DNA from: Clostridia bacterium | Lineage (GTDB): Bacteria > Bacillota > Clostridia > Christensenellales > Borkfalkiaceae | NCBI GenBank assembly: GCA_017886545.1 | Contig: JAGHJS010000038.1 | Span: 1 to 39,750 of the forward strand | Length of the DNA: 39,750 nucleotides | Direction: 5' to 3' | Shown: one piece after another, positions 38,799 through 39,750 of the stretch | Position numbering within the stretch: position 1 is the first letter of the stretch | Layout of the letters: each line of letters opens with the position of its first letter | The notes under the pieces: model-generated | Seen by the model: the letters and a program-made list of their open reading frames with translations, nothing else | What the model was told of the DNA's origin: nothing | Database searches by the model: none | Made by a program: the position numbers and the translations under genes

Positions 38799-39749
38799 TT
38801 ACCGCATGAACGGCAGTTTTTTGCCGTTTCTGACCTGTTTCATCATGATCTTGGTCTGGTCGAACTGTTTTAAAAGCTGGTTGATGTCCTGCACGCTCGT
38901 GCCCGAGCCCGCCGCGATGCGCTTTTTGCGGGAGGAGTTGATGATCTCGGGCTTTTCGCGCTCGCGCGGGGTCATCGAAAGGATGATCGCCTTGATGCGC
39001 TCGACCTTCTTTTCGTCGAAGTCGCTCTCCTTTATCTTGAGCTTGCCCATTCCCGGCATCATTCCCATGACGGAGGCGATGCCGCCCATCTTTTTGAGCG
39101 ACTCGAACTGTTCAAGGTAGTCCTCCAAAGTGAACGAGGCGTCGCGGAGCTTTTTCTCCATCTTCTTCGCCTGTTCCTCGGTGACCGCCTCCTGCGCCTT
39201 TTCGATGAGGGACAGGACGTCGCCCATGCCCAAGATGCGGCTCGCCATGCGGTCGGGGTAGAAGGGTTCGAGGTCTGTGAGCTTTTCGCCCACGCCGATG
39301 AACTTGATGGGCTTGCCCGTCACCGCCTTGATGGAGAGGCAGGCGCCGCCGCGCGTGTCGCCGTCAAGTTTGGTGAGGATGACGCCCGTCACGTCGAGGC
39401 GCTTGTTGAAGGTCTCGGCGACGTTGACGGCGTCCTGCCCCGTCATGGCGTCCACGGTGAGCAGGATGTCGCTGGGCGAAACTTCGCGCTTGATATTCTC
39501 CAGCTCCTGCATGAGCGCGTCGTCGATATGCAGGCGCCCCGCCGTATCGATGATGACGGGGTCAAACCCCATCGAGCGCGCGTATTCGACCGCCTGTTTC
39601 GCCGTCTTTGCGGGAGCCTGCGTCCCCTTTTCAAAGACCTCGGTCTCCGCCTTGGCGCCGACGATCTTCAGCTGCTCGATCGCCGCGGGCCGATAGATAT
39701 CGCAGGCGACCAGCAGGGGCTTTTTCCCCTGTTTTTTCAGAAGATACGC
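38799..39749 (-). CDS. ffh: Signal recognition particle protein Ffh (partial, 5' end outside window)
   Basis: The GTPase subunit of the signal recognition particle, which with 4.5S RNA carries membrane proteins to the FtsY receptor. The visible 316 residues start after the P-loop, with LLVACDIYRPAA near the window edge. G3 IIDTAGR and G4-region LTKLDGDTRGGA follow. The Met-rich M domain contains GIASVMGMMPGMGKLK and the RNA-binding GSGTSVQDINQLLKQF. The first part of the gene, with the N domain and P-loop, lies beyond 39750. Confidence 0.97.
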   Translation of the reverse strand, partial: AYLLKKQGKKPLLVACDIYRPAAIEQLKIVGAKAETEVFEKGTQAPAKTAKQAVEYARSMGFDPVIIDTAGRLHIDDALMQELENIKREVSPSDILLTVDAMTGQDAVNVAETFNKRLDVTGVILTKLDGDTRGGACLSIKAVTGKPIKFIGVGEKLTDLEPFYPDRMASRILGMGDVLSLIEKAQEAVTEEQAKKMEKKLRDASFTLEDYLEQFESLKKMGGIASVMGMMPGMGKLKIKESDFDEKKVERIKAIILSMTPREREKPEIINSSRKKRIAAGSGTSVQDINQLLKQFDQTKIMMKQVRNGKKLPFMR

Positions 39750-39750
39750 C

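Overview
This 39.75-kb, GC-rich window looks like the chromosome of a Bacillota member, most likely an uncultured Clostridia lineage. The evidence is gene order and regulation: ffh-rpsP-khpA-rimM-trmD with rplS, rbgA and rnhB nearby; dprA-topA-trmFO-hslV-hslU; a CIRCE operator; an FMN riboswitch on an ECF S-component gene; and sigma-A-type promoters with 17-bp spacers. The order or family cannot be settled from the sequence alone. Of 37 protein genes, 36 read on the minus strand, so transcription runs mainly from right to left.

Layout in transcription order (right to left): (1) 39.75-36.1 kb holds the 3' part of ffh, then a ribosome-maturation operon rpsP-khpA-rimM-(SGNH hydrolase)-trmD. (2) 35.4-33.1 kb holds rbgA-rnhB-yraN and a separately promoted rplS. 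(3) 32.4-29.5 kb has the only plus-strand gene (unknown function) divergent from a large GT-C-type membrane glycosyltransferase. (4) 29.4-19.9 kb is comM-dprA, topA, then trmFO-hslV-hslU behind a consensus promoter overlapped by a CIRCE (HrcA) operator. (5) 19.5-16.6 kb is hisS, an RseC-like protein, trxA and a hexapeptide acetyltransferase. (6) 16.5-13.4 kb has glyA, a small Xre regulator, a membrane protein and a DUF2188 protein. (7) 13.3-6.4 kb is FMN riboswitch-ribU, then tsaE-tsaB-rimI-hydrolase-murF, then ddl. Ddl makes the D-Ala-D-Ala that MurF attaches. (8) 6.3-0.7 kb is a Fic-domain gene, icd, and two lipoprotein genes, one an M1-type metallopeptidase.

The most unusual content lies between the genes. 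Six intergenic islands (about 240-676, 7560-8028, 19453-19924, 25703-26829, 32760-33121 and 35443-36142) are built from copies of one modular element. It has a multi-hairpin module (M1), a long imperfect hairpin (M2) and a terminal hairpin (M3). Stems differ between copies but stay paired, and several unpaired positions are constant. M3 always faces the flanking gene, ending 3-9 bp from stop codons or 12-13 bp from start codons. This is what a structured RNA family or a structure-dependent non-autonomous mobile element would look like, and I do not recognise it as a named family. One island also carries five tandem 37-bp repeats.

All calls come from reading the sequence. No database or folding program was run.
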